DNA from: BOG-908 sp964247675
GTDB lineage: Bacteria; Pseudomonadota; Alphaproteobacteria; Acetobacterales; Acetobacteraceae
Direction of reading: 5' to 3'
Assembly (NCBI GenBank): GCA_964247675.1
Contig: CAXTVW010000004.1
Coordinates: forward strand, 11,333-75,332
Length of the DNA: 64,000 nucleotides
Shown: piece after piece, positions 43,826-51,347 of the stretch
Numbering within the stretch: position 1 is the first letter of the stretch
Layout: each line of letters opens with the position of its first letter
Notes under the pieces: generated by a model
Database searches by the model: none
What the model saw: only the letters and a program-made list of their open reading frames with translations
What the model was told of the DNA's origin: nothing
Position numbers and translations under genes: made by a program

Positions 43826-45565
43826 ATGAAATTCGCCGAAAAAGTGGTTCGTTCCCCAAGGCGACCGGGTTCGGCCCGCGTTATGGAGCCAGGCCGCTAC
43901 CGGCTACTCGCCTGCTTGGTTGTGCTGCTGGTCGTTCTCATGGCTCTTGCCGAAACGCTGGGTTTCCTGACAGAGCACCGGCACCAGTCGGAGCAGAACG
44001 CTTTGAGAACGGAGAACCGCGGTTCCAGACAGTTGCTCCAATGCTTGGTAGACGCCGAAACGGGGGTGCGAGGCTTCCTTATCACGCGTAAGCCGCAGTT
44101 TTTGGAGCCCTACCACTCCGGTGTGCGCGCGATAGACATGCTGCCGCCCGAGCGGCTATCGGAACTGGATGCAGCGGCAGGTAAGCGCTACGCAAATTCC
44201 TTCCCGTTCAGCGGAACGCTTAAGAGCCTCCGCGATATCTGGGCATCGGAGATCGACGACGTAAGCACCGCCTCGGACGATCGGTCGTCGACCAAACGAG
44301 CCCTGACTGACGGGAAGCGGCTTATGGACGCGCTGCGGGTTCAGTTAGCATCCGTGATGGACGCGCGCGACATTCGGATAGCCATGCTCGACAGTCGCAT
44401 GAGTTCGGAGCGAACTGCCGACTTGCTGCTTGTACTGCTTGGGACGATAACGACCATCGCCGCCGTTACTTACGCCTTCGACCGCTCGATACGCGACGGT
44501 GTGCGACGAGACCGCGCGGTTCAGATCGGCGCGGAAGCGAGCCGACGCACCCGGCTCCTGTCCTCGATGGCGGAGATGTTGCAGAGCGCCTCGGACCGCG
44601 ATGACGCCAACGAGGTGCTCAGGGCAAGCGCGACACGCCTGCTACCCGGCGTAGCAGGAGCACTTTACGTTTTCAACAATTCCCGAGACAGATTGGATCT
44701 CTCGACGGAATGGCCAGATGTCGACGCGAATGAAGAACCTGGAAAGACCCATCCCGTCCACATTGCGCCTTTGGAATGCTGGGCGCTGAAGCGGGGAAGA
44801 TCTCATCGCAACGACATGTCATCCGGAGCGCTTCGTTGCACGCACTGCGTATCGGCAGCTTCCAGCTTGGAGATACCCATGACTGCGAGGGGGGAGCTTT
44901 ACGGACTTTTGCAACTGACTGCTTCGGGCGACGATGGCGAACTACGCCTTGACGACCTACAAGAGACAGCCGGGGCGCTTGCTGACGCGATGTCTCTTGC
45001 CCTATCGAGCATCGTTCTACGTGAGCAGCTGCGCAACCAAGCGCTTCGCGACCCGCTGACCGGGTTATATAACAGGCGCTTCATGGAGGAGATGCTCGAG
45101 CGCTCGACGCAGGATGCGGAACGAAAGCGGCTGCCGATATCGGTGGTCATGATTGACCTCGATCATTTCAAGCTCCTCAATGACCGCTACGGGCATCCGG
45201 TCGGCGACAAAGTCTTACGGCAGGTGGCCAACACCATAAGCAGCTTGGTCAGGGCACCGGATGTCGCATGCAGGATCGGCGGCGAGGAACTCATGATTTT
45301 GATGCCGGATTGCGGGCTGTCTGCTGCTGAGGTCAAGGCCGATCAGCTAAGAGCGGCAATAGCGGCGCTCTCGGCGGACGGCAGCATGCCTCCGGTGACT
45401 GCCTCGTTTGGGGTCGCCTCCCGTCCAGAAACGACCGTCAGGGCAGAGGATTTGCTGTCCCATGCGGATGCCGCTCTCTATTCCGCAAAACAGCAAGGCC
45501 GAAATGTTGTTGTCTCGTCACCCCTCCGGCAAGCTTTGCCGACGTTGGCTGTGGCTGAAGCGTGA
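43826..45565 (+). CDS. Membrane diguanylate cyclase: CHASE3-GAF-GGDEF
   Basis: The ATG at 43826 gives 579 aa; the frame extends upstream but that part is not protein-like. TM1 (LLACLVVLLVVLMALAETLG) is followed by a CHASE3-type sensor (LVDAETGVRGFLITRKPQFL, EPYHSGV), TM2 (ADLLLVLLGTITTIAAVTYA), a GAF domain (about 235-405, with LLPGVAGALYVFNNSRDRLD and IPMTARGELYGLLQLTAS), and a GGDEF domain (RDPLTGLYNRRFMEEMLERS, MIDLDHFKLLNDRYGHPVGD, RIGGEELMILMPD). The active site is GGEEL, and RAPD five residues upstream is a canonical RxxD inhibitory I-site. Thus it is probably an active, feedback-inhibited cyclase responding to an extracytoplasmic cue. Confidence 0.92.
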   Translation: MKFAEKVVRSPRRPGSARVMEPGRYRLLACLVVLLVVLMALAETLGFLTEHRHQSEQNALRTENRGSRQLLQCLVDAETGVRGFLITRKPQFLEPYHSGVRAIDMLPPERLSELDAAAGKRYANSFPFSGTLKSLRDIWASEIDDVSTASDDRSSTKRALTDGKRLMDALRVQLASVMDARDIRIAMLDSRMSSERTADLLLVLLGTITTIAAVTYAFDRSIRDGVRRDRAVQIGAEASRRTRLLSSMAEMLQSASDRDDANEVLRASATRLLPGVAGALYVFNNSRDRLDLSTEWPDVDANEEPGKTHPVHIAPLECWALKRGRSHRNDMSSGALRCTHCVSAASSLEIPMTARGELYGLLQLTASGDDGELRLDDLQETAGALADAMSLALSSIVLREQLRNQALRDPLTGLYNRRFMEEMLERSTQDAERKRLPISVVMIDLDHFKLLNDRYGHPVGDKVLRQVANTISSLVRAPDVACRIGGEELMILMPDCGLSAAEVKADQLRAAIAALSADGSMPPVTASFGVASRPETTVRAEDLLSHADAALYSAKQQGRNVVVSSPLRQALPTLAVAEA

Positions 45566-45644
45566 TGATTTCAATGAAGCCGTTCGCGCTCCGCACGAAG
45601 AGCGTCAAAAATTGCAACCAGCGGTCTAAAATTGAAAACATTTC

Positions 45645-45673
45645 TTGCAACCAATCGACGGTGACTTTATACA
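45645..45673 (+). promoter_or_regulatory. Sigma70-type promoter candidate for the GGDEF-EAL gene
   Basis: TTGCAA (45645-45650) and TATACA (45668-45673) are separated by exactly 17 bp, about 80 bp upstream of the gene starting at 45755. TTGCAACCA is repeated 33 bp further upstream (45612-45620), which could be an activator or repressor site. The promoter assignment is by consensus only. Confidence 0.45.
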
Positions 45674-45754
45674 TAACATTGCGTAAACGCACCGAACTCA
45701 GGTCTCCACTTTCGGCACCTGACGTCAGAACGCGATTTTGGAAGAACGTTCCGA

Positions 45755-47209
45755 ATGCACGGCGGCTTATCGAGGTTACCGGGCATACTTAGCGATCCCG
45801 TGCGGGCGATCACGTCCATAGCGTTCGGGTTTACGAGCTTCGCTCAAGATCGGAGTCGCGACTCGCGATCTCAAGCCAAACCGGAGAGCAAGGCCAAAAT
45901 AGAGGTTATAGTTAAAGGACGCGACCCGCTCACCAAGCTCGACGGCTACGAGGGACTTCGGGGTAGCGTCGCCGCCAAGCTGGCGATAAGGGCGCCAGCC
46001 GCGCTTTTCATGCTTCGCCTCGACAACCTTCAGCAAATCATTGCCTCCCACGGACACCCGGCAGCAGAGTCCATTTTGGTCGGAGTGGCAGATCGCTTAA
46101 GGATGCTCTGGCCTACCGAACGCTGGTCGAGGCTTGTCGGAGACGACTTCGGGTTTGTGCTCGCGGGTGTCAGCGGTTCTGCTGAAGTTGAGGCGGCCGC
46201 TCTTGCGATCCTGCGCGCAGTCGAAGCGCCAATTGCGACGTTGGATGGCGAACTCGTGTGCTCGGCTAGCCTGGGTATTGCCAAAATGCCCGGTAAGAAG
46301 GCCCGTTCCGATGAGGATGTGAGCACGACTATACTCGCGGCGTGCGCAGCAGTCCGAAATTCGTCGACCGGCGGCGGCAGTCAATGGACGCTCCATGATC
46401 CGGACCGGCAATCGGCCGAGGTCCTCCGAGACTGCGTCAAGGAAGAACTGCGGGCAGCGATCGACGTAGGACAGATCATTCCTTATTACCAGCCGATCGT
46501 GGATCTTCAGACGGGAGCAATCGCCGGGCTTGAGGTCCTTGCGAGATGGGAGCATCCGACCCGCGGTGTATTGCCGCCGGACCTGTTCATACCGATGGCT
46601 GAGGAGATGCATCTCGCCGGACGGATTAGCCAACTGCTCATGCGCAGGGTCATTGTCGACTCGCGCTACTGGCCCACCTCTATCTACTTTGCGTTCAACG
46701 CATCACCAGGCCAGCTTAGGGAGTTGATAAGCCTCATAAGCTCGCCGCCCTCATGGCCAGAGGGAACGCTGGACCCCAAGCGGCTTGAGATCGAGATCAC
46801 CGAAAGCGCGCTCATCGAGGATCTCGACGTGGCACGAACAGTCATCGAACTCCTGCAGGCCTCGGGAACCCGCGTGGTGCTCGACGACTTCGGTATCGGC
46901 TATTCCAACTTCTTCCACCTCCGCGAGCTGCCGTTCGACAAGATCAAGATTGACAAGAGCTTCGTCCTCGACCTGGGCCTCGATCCGCGCGCGGACGCTT
47001 GCGTCAGGACGATGATTGCGCTCGGGAAAAGCCTTGATATCGAAATGGTAGCGGAGGGAGTAGAGAAAGACCAAATCGGCAATTACGTAGCGGATCTCGG
47101 CTGCCGGTACGGTCAGGGTTATCTCTACTCCGTGCCGGTCTGCGCCCTGGAGGTTTCGTCGATCCTAAGAAGGTCAGTTCCGGCCCAAGCTCTCCGCCTA
47201 GTCGGCTGA
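45755..47209 (+). CDS. c-di-GMP phosphodiesterase: degenerate GGDEF plus EAL domain
   Basis: A 484-aa cytoplasmic protein. The GGDEF domain (about 55-215) has RLVGDDFGFVL in place of RxGGDEF, so it is not a cyclase and may bind GTP as a regulator. The EAL domain (about 230-470) keeps the catalytic set: Glu in GLEVLARWEHP (EVL instead of EAL), Asn in FAFNASPGQLR, Glu in LEIEITESAL, the Asp pair in VVLDDFGIGYSNFFHLREL, Lys in IKIDKSFVLD, and Glu in EMVAEGVEK. It should hydrolyse c-di-GMP and oppose the two cyclases upstream. The 3' end overlaps the stop of the convergent gene by 12 bp. Confidence 0.92.
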   Translation: MHGGLSRLPGILSDPVRAITSIAFGFTSFAQDRSRDSRSQAKPESKAKIEVIVKGRDPLTKLDGYEGLRGSVAAKLAIRAPAALFMLRLDNLQQIIASHGHPAAESILVGVADRLRMLWPTERWSRLVGDDFGFVLAGVSGSAEVEAAALAILRAVEAPIATLDGELVCSASLGIAKMPGKKARSDEDVSTTILAACAAVRNSSTGGGSQWTLHDPDRQSAEVLRDCVKEELRAAIDVGQIIPYYQPIVDLQTGAIAGLEVLARWEHPTRGVLPPDLFIPMAEEMHLAGRISQLLMRRVIVDSRYWPTSIYFAFNASPGQLRELISLISSPPSWPEGTLDPKRLEIEITESALIEDLDVARTVIELLQASGTRVVLDDFGIGYSNFFHLRELPFDKIKIDKSFVLDLGLDPRADACVRTMIALGKSLDIEMVAEGVEKDQIGNYVADLGCRYGQGYLYSVPVCALEVSSILRRSVPAQALRLVG

Positions 47210-48457
47210 CTGCTTAGTTAAATTGCGGCTTGCCTGAGTGGAAACTTCGAGAGAACTCACCCCGGCATCATCCACGCGTTCGTCGCGGCCCGCTGAGTTG
47301 CGGCCGTTCAACGCCCAGCGCGTGTTCACGCATAAGCTGAGCCACGCCTGGATCGATGCGCTCCCGCTTCCGTGAGTGATGTCGAGATGCCCGCGAAGGA
47401 GGTATGGCGCGATGAAGTCGACGGAACCAGGCGCCGAGCCGCCTTGCTGCAACGCCCAAAGCAGCACGTTCTCGCCATGAAGGCGCAGTGCCGCGGCAAC
47501 CGCAAGCGCCTCTGCCACATGCAAGTCGTATGGCCTACGTAGTACAAACGTCTTCAGACCACCATCGAGCACTTCAAGAAACAGTCTTTTCAGAAACGGC
47601 AGACGCCAGAGCTCGCGCGCAACCAGCTGCTCAGGTCCCGCTTGCCCTTCACTGACGAAGGTGTGCCAAACGAGACCGTAGGCATGATCCACTACGTCGA
47701 ACTCGCCATGCCAGTCGGTCCGGACCGAGGCAGTTAGGTTTGCGGCGCTTCCGAGCTTGGAGAACCTCCCGACGAGAGCCTCCACAAGATCAGGGGTCGA
47801 AATGCCGCCGAACCGGAGCAGCCCAAGCGGCTCGGCGCCGCATTCCCGCTGAAAAAGACCGAAGTCGCAGCTATGGCCGAGGCTCTCGAAAGCCATGACG
47901 AGGGTGTCTGGGGCCACGCCCGCTCGGGCTTCAAACGCCGTCAGAAGATCTCCCGTCTTTAACGGAAGCGGGATTGCGGGCAAAGACGTCGCGATTTCTC
48001 CGGACGCTTGCCGCTGGGCGATAACAAGGAAGCTACGGAAGGCAAGCGCCAAGGCCCGCTTCTCCGACCGATCCAACGAGACAACCTTGTCGAACTCGAA
48101 TTGCAGGTCAATCGGTCCGTGATCCAGAAGGGGCTCTAGCGCGACCAGATACGTGCTTCGGCGGGAAACCTGGACGTCAAGCAGGACCTGCGCCCCGAGC
48201 CTCACCAGCAACCTGCGCGAGGGACAGTCAAACGAGATCCACGCGGGTTCTACGTCCACGAGGACTGCAATTTGCCCTTGCGCGAGATCGGGCGGTAGCC
48301 GAAGCCCACAGCCCGGCGCCATTGCCCAGGTGAAGCCTTCCTCCGGGTGTGACCAGCAACCGAGCTGGTATGGCATGGAGTTTCCGCCTAGACCGAAGGC
48401 AAGGCTCAATAGCAGGCGGTTCGGCGCGGCAGGGACAGCAGCCCTACCTGTATCCAC
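47198..48457 (-). CDS. Protein with N-terminal beta domain and 'FESLGxSCxFG' domain
   Basis: A 419-aa protein from a GTG at 48457; an ATG at 48376 (MPYQLGCWSHPEEG) is an alternative. Residues ~30-170 look like a beta-sandwich (FTWAMAPGCGLRLPPDLAQG, QIAVLVDVEPAWISFDC). From ~190 the protein has TLVMAFESLGHSCDFGLFQR then ECGAEPLGLLRFGG, a motif I associate with uncharacterised proteins near surface-glycan genes (DUF1796-like, possibly cysteine-peptidase fold); Cys and the later His (WHTFVSEGQ) could be catalytic. It lacks a signal peptide. It converges on the EAL gene with a 12-bp stop-codon overlap. Function unknown. Confidence 0.6.
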   Translation of the reverse strand: MDTGRAAVPAAPNRLLLSLAFGLGGNSMPYQLGCWSHPEEGFTWAMAPGCGLRLPPDLAQGQIAVLVDVEPAWISFDCPSRRLLVRLGAQVLLDVQVSRRSTYLVALEPLLDHGPIDLQFEFDKVVSLDRSEKRALALAFRSFLVIAQRQASGEIATSLPAIPLPLKTGDLLTAFEARAGVAPDTLVMAFESLGHSCDFGLFQRECGAEPLGLLRFGGISTPDLVEALVGRFSKLGSAANLTASVRTDWHGEFDVVDHAYGLVWHTFVSEGQAGPEQLVARELWRLPFLKRLFLEVLDGGLKTFVLRRPYDLHVAEALAVAAALRLHGENVLLWALQQGGSAPGSVDFIAPYLLRGHLDITHGSGSASIQAWLSLCVNTRWALNGRNSAGRDERVDDAGVSSLEVSTQASRNLTKQSAD

Positions 48458-48612
48458 GGCTTCGATTAGACGTCCTCCGGCAACGCGTCGAACTTCGTCA
48501 AACCACCATAAAAGTTCTCACAGGTGCGTCTTGTTCTCGCGTTTGGTTCTTGAGATGGCACACACAAGCTGCGTGTTGCGGCAAGCGAGTAGCCGCCGCT
48601 CTGTCGCCGGGA

Positions 48613-48813
48613 CTACCGGAACCATGATAACACTAACTCGAACGCCTGCTGCACGACGGCGCACCGGCTTCCCGTCATTTGCAGGGTAGTCAGGTCGTCT
48701 CCCGCCTCCGAAATGGCCAGGATCGCTCCTTGCCGGACGGCATGTCTCAGGCCGTCCGCGTCCTTGAACACGATGAAGGGCCCCGCGCGAACACCCGACA
48801 CGATGTCAGCCAT
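48613..48813 (-). CDS. 66-aa protein paired with an antitoxin-type gene
   Basis: The ATG at 48813 (MADIVSGVRAGPFIVFKDAD) gives a small beta-rich protein: GLRHAVRQGAILAISEAGDD, LTTLQMTGSRCAVVQQAFEL and a final VLSWFR. It starts 8 bp inside the end of the upstream gene, so the two are coupled. It is not a RES, HipA or similar toxin. The size suggests a small DNA- or protein-binding domain. No family recognised. Confidence 0.55.
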   Translation of the reverse strand: MADIVSGVRAGPFIVFKDADGLRHAVRQGAILAISEAGDDLTTLQMTGSRCAVVQQAFELVLSWFR

Positions 48814-49120
48814 CCGCAACCTCCCGCGATCGACCTTTAGCGACCAGCGTACGAAGGATAATCTGACAGTCCTCCTCGCTCCTGGCGACGATCGCATTCG
48901 GCTCGACACCGCCCAATACGGCCTGGATTGTGGCCATCCAGGTTCGCGCCCGAGCCGTATCACCGAAAACCCGCTTGGCTATCTGTCCCGTCCGTGTGAG
49001 CCGAGACGAGGCTTGCTCGGCGTCCGTCAGGCGCTTCGGCCGCCCATCGGCCAGCTCGAACCTAATTGGCTGAACACTTTCCCAAATCTGAAATTCGGCT
49101 TCGCTCATGGTCACCGGCAT
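48806..49120 (-). CDS. MbcA/ParS/Xre-type antitoxin-domain protein
   Basis: The preferred ATG at 49120 (MPVTMSEAEFQIWESVQPIR) gives 104 aa. The C-terminal ~50 residues, RVFGDTARARTWMATIQAVL then GGVEPNAIVARSEEDCQIIL, follow the Xre/MbcA/ParS toxin-binding domain pattern: helix, Trp, L-G-G-x-x-P, then a final helix. The N-terminal half is not a clear HTH. The usual partner is a RES-domain toxin, absent here; instead a 66-aa protein overlaps its 3' end. The assignment of the domain is moderate. Confidence 0.5.
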   Translation of the reverse strand: MPVTMSEAEFQIWESVQPIRFELADGRPKRLTDAEQASSRLTRTGQIAKRVFGDTARARTWMATIQAVLGGVEPNAIVARSEEDCQIILRTLVAKGRSREVADG

Positions 49121-49241
49121 GTGCGGGCTCCCTCCCGGCGGGCGGGTTGGCAACCCGCGATTGAAGCTTGTAGCGCACCGTGGGGAGGATGTCGACCAAT
49201 AGTTCGCTGTATGTTCCTATCGTCAACACGAGAGGCTCCCT

Positions 49242-49493
49242 GTGGGATGCCAGAAATACGTCTTGTACGATCGGGCGAGACCGCATGGGCTGGTCAGCCG
49301 AGCCGACCTGCTCGGACGAACTACTTATGCTCGTTTGGATGCTGTCCCGCTTCAGGATGACCAGTATGTTGCGTTACGTCGTCTATATCGGCTGGAGCAT
49401 GGCCGCACGCCCGTTGCTCGAGCAACCGTCGAGCTTGGGGTCGGATGCCGACCATTAAGCTTGCCAGGCTCGCCTGCTCGTAGTAGAACATAA
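49242..49493 (+). CDS. Possible 83-aa protein, low support
   Basis: ADLLGRTTYARLDAVPLQDD, then QYVALRRLYRLEHGRTPVAR and ATVELGVG read plausibly as a short folded domain. The ATG has no clear ribosome-binding site, and the end (RPLSLPGSPARSRT) does not look coding. It may be a fragment. The rest of 49494-49670 has no feature. Confidence 0.25.
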   Translation: MGCQKYVLYDRARPHGLVSRADLLGRTTYARLDAVPLQDDQYVALRRLYRLEHGRTPVARATVELGVGCRPLSLPGSPARSRT

Positions 49494-49670
49494 AGAGAAC
49501 ACGCGTCGGCGTCGCGAGGCGGCACTGGAGCAGTAGCGGCTTGTTATTGAAATCTACGAGACCGGCCCCGCACCCGGATGGTCTTCATCAGACGGTAGCT
49601 CGCGTCGCTGGGACCGAATGGTCGCCGAACGAACGAGACCTCGCGATTGAGGGTTTAGAGGAGTTTATGT

Positions 49671-50552
49671 ATGAATTCGTTGGTTTCGCGTACGATGGTA
49701 TCTGGCGAAGCGAATGCTAGTGACTGTCAGGTCGGAAACGGGGCGGAAGCAACGCCCGAGCCGTCTTCACTTCCGAGGTCTGCGATTGCTGGAGCGGACA
49801 CAAAGGATATTCGGCTTGCCCTCCACAAAAAGGAAGTGGCCGTTGAGTTCGCGGCCATGTTCCTGGACGGTTATCTCACGCCTGCATTCGGCGCGCGAAC
49901 GAAGCCTGAGATTGACTTGCTCGTTCTGGGGTGTCTGATAAAGGCGAAAGCCGTGGATCCGGGGGCTCCCCTTTACGACCTAGCTCGCGCGTTGAACATC
50001 ACGCCTTCGAAAGTCCGCGCACTTATCCTAAACTGGCAGTTGCGATCGACCGAACGAGAGGTCGATCTGCGGCAAGCGCTTGCAGCGGCTGTCGTTAAAA
50101 CTCGCTTCGCCAAGGATGGCGCCTTGCTGACGTTCGGGATAGAAAATCCACTGTTGCGCGCAGAGGTCGAGGCGCGGCTCAAGCGCAAAGGCGTGTTTGC
50201 CGACGCAAGCTTCTCGCGCGAGATAATACGCATGCCCGTAGAGGCTTTCGTCGAGTTCCTGGACGACATAGTTGAAGAGTCGGCCAAGCGCGACTTGCGC
50301 CGTCGACTTGTGGAGGATCACCAGATGCCGGACCGCAGCTTCAAAGCCTTGGTTACCGGCCTTCTCGGAAAAATTGGAGAAAAAGTGGCGGGCAAGGCGG
50401 GGGAGGCAATGGCGAGCGAACTTATCGATCCGCTTGAGAAGATGGGGTTCGGAAAAGCCTCCGGAACTTTGACCGCGTTCTTGTTCCACCTTCTTCGGCA
50501 AGAGGGTGCCTCCGCTGTGGCGGTCTTGCGAAGTGCCGGGTGCGCAGAGTGA
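49671..50552 (+). CDS. Hypothetical protein with winged-helix-like segment, 293 aa
   Basis: AGAGGAG lies just upstream of the ATG. After a ~45-residue polar N-tail, residues ~50-140 are helical and include a likely DNA-binding segment (PLYDLARALNITPSKVRALI, LNWQLRST). Two further regions follow: TFGIENPLLRAEVEARLKRK and EFLDDIVEESAKRDLRRRLV, and a C-terminal Gly/Ala-rich amphipathic stretch (LGKIGEKVAGKAGEAMASEL, IDPLEKMGFG). The last stretch resembles a membrane-active or phasin-like helix. I cannot name a family. It is an isolated gene, of the kind found in mobile islands. Confidence 0.65.
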   Translation: MNSLVSRTMVSGEANASDCQVGNGAEATPEPSSLPRSAIAGADTKDIRLALHKKEVAVEFAAMFLDGYLTPAFGARTKPEIDLLVLGCLIKAKAVDPGAPLYDLARALNITPSKVRALILNWQLRSTEREVDLRQALAAAVVKTRFAKDGALLTFGIENPLLRAEVEARLKRKGVFADASFSREIIRMPVEAFVEFLDDIVEESAKRDLRRRLVEDHQMPDRSFKALVTGLLGKIGEKVAGKAGEAMASELIDPLEKMGFGKASGTLTAFLFHLLRQEGASAVAVLRSAGCAE

Positions 50553-51237
50553 TCCGTTTTCAACAATTTGACGGCTTCCTAGTCTGACCAGTATCTAGGA
50601 CGGGTTCGCGAACTTTACGCACTTTTGCAACATCACGATGCGGAGGGGTTGATGGAGGACGGAAGCGATACCAGCCCTCTTAAGCGTAGCTAACCGGCAA
50701 TTCCGTTATCCTCTGCTTCAAATAACGAGCTAAATGACGTGCAGCCGTTGGCTTCGCTGACCGATATGCTCGAACAACTGATATCTGGAAGAACCGAATC
50801 AAACTAGTCAAAGACGGCGCTTCCTTGGAAATGAAAGCCTTACTGCTGAAAAGGAAGTGCGACTCGCCGCCTAGGCGCGCTGGCGACCGCGGGATAAGAG
50901 TTCCGTTTAGCGACGATACCGTCAAAAAAATCGCCGCTCGCATAGATGGCGACGTGGTCAGCGCAGCACATGCCTTCTTGGCCGACAAAGTTGGCGTGAT
51001 CGCAACGGCATGCTTAGAAACCGCACCTGTTCGAGTAGAAGAACAATCGCCCAGTCTCGCCGTTGCTATCCGGGTGGTCGCAATCGACTCTGGTAGACGC
51101 ACCGCCGACAGAGGAAGTTCGTGAGCTGTGGCACTCATCGATTCGAGCAATCGAAATACTTAGCTGGCTGCTTCAAAGAGCTAGAAATCATGACATAAGT
51201 GCTGCCTGCCAGGAGTTGTGTATGTCCAAGGTTGAGC
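50553..51237. other. Spacer between the 293-aa gene and the repeat-protein gene
   Basis: Opposing frames overlap at 50680-51150 and 50825-51124; neither shows a motif or ribosome-binding site. The sequence is lower in GC than the surrounding genes. No repeat or RNA gene was seen up to the hairpin at 51238. Confidence 0.4.
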
Positions 51238-51273
51238 GATAGACCGCAGCCGCGAACCCTGCTGCGGTCTATC
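51238..51273 (-). terminator. Perfect 13-bp stem-loop 3' of the repeat-protein gene
   Basis: GATAGACCGCAGC and GCTGCGGTCTATC form a perfect 13-bp stem around a 10-base loop (CGCGAACCCT). It lies 74 bp beyond the stop of the large repeat protein on its own strand. There is no T-run, so it may be a transcript-end hairpin and not a textbook intrinsic terminator. Confidence 0.55.
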
Positions 51274-51347
51274 TCACCGGATGTGACGTCAAACGTGCCG
51301 GGCTGGCTGGCTTATCCCACGCAAGGCGCCCCGCACGCTGTATCGAA

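Noticed and set aside
50680..51150. Opposing frames of 156 and 99 codons upstream of the repeat-protein gene
   Set aside because: Mutually exclusive, Ser/Thr/Ala-rich or short, no motif; cannot be supported.
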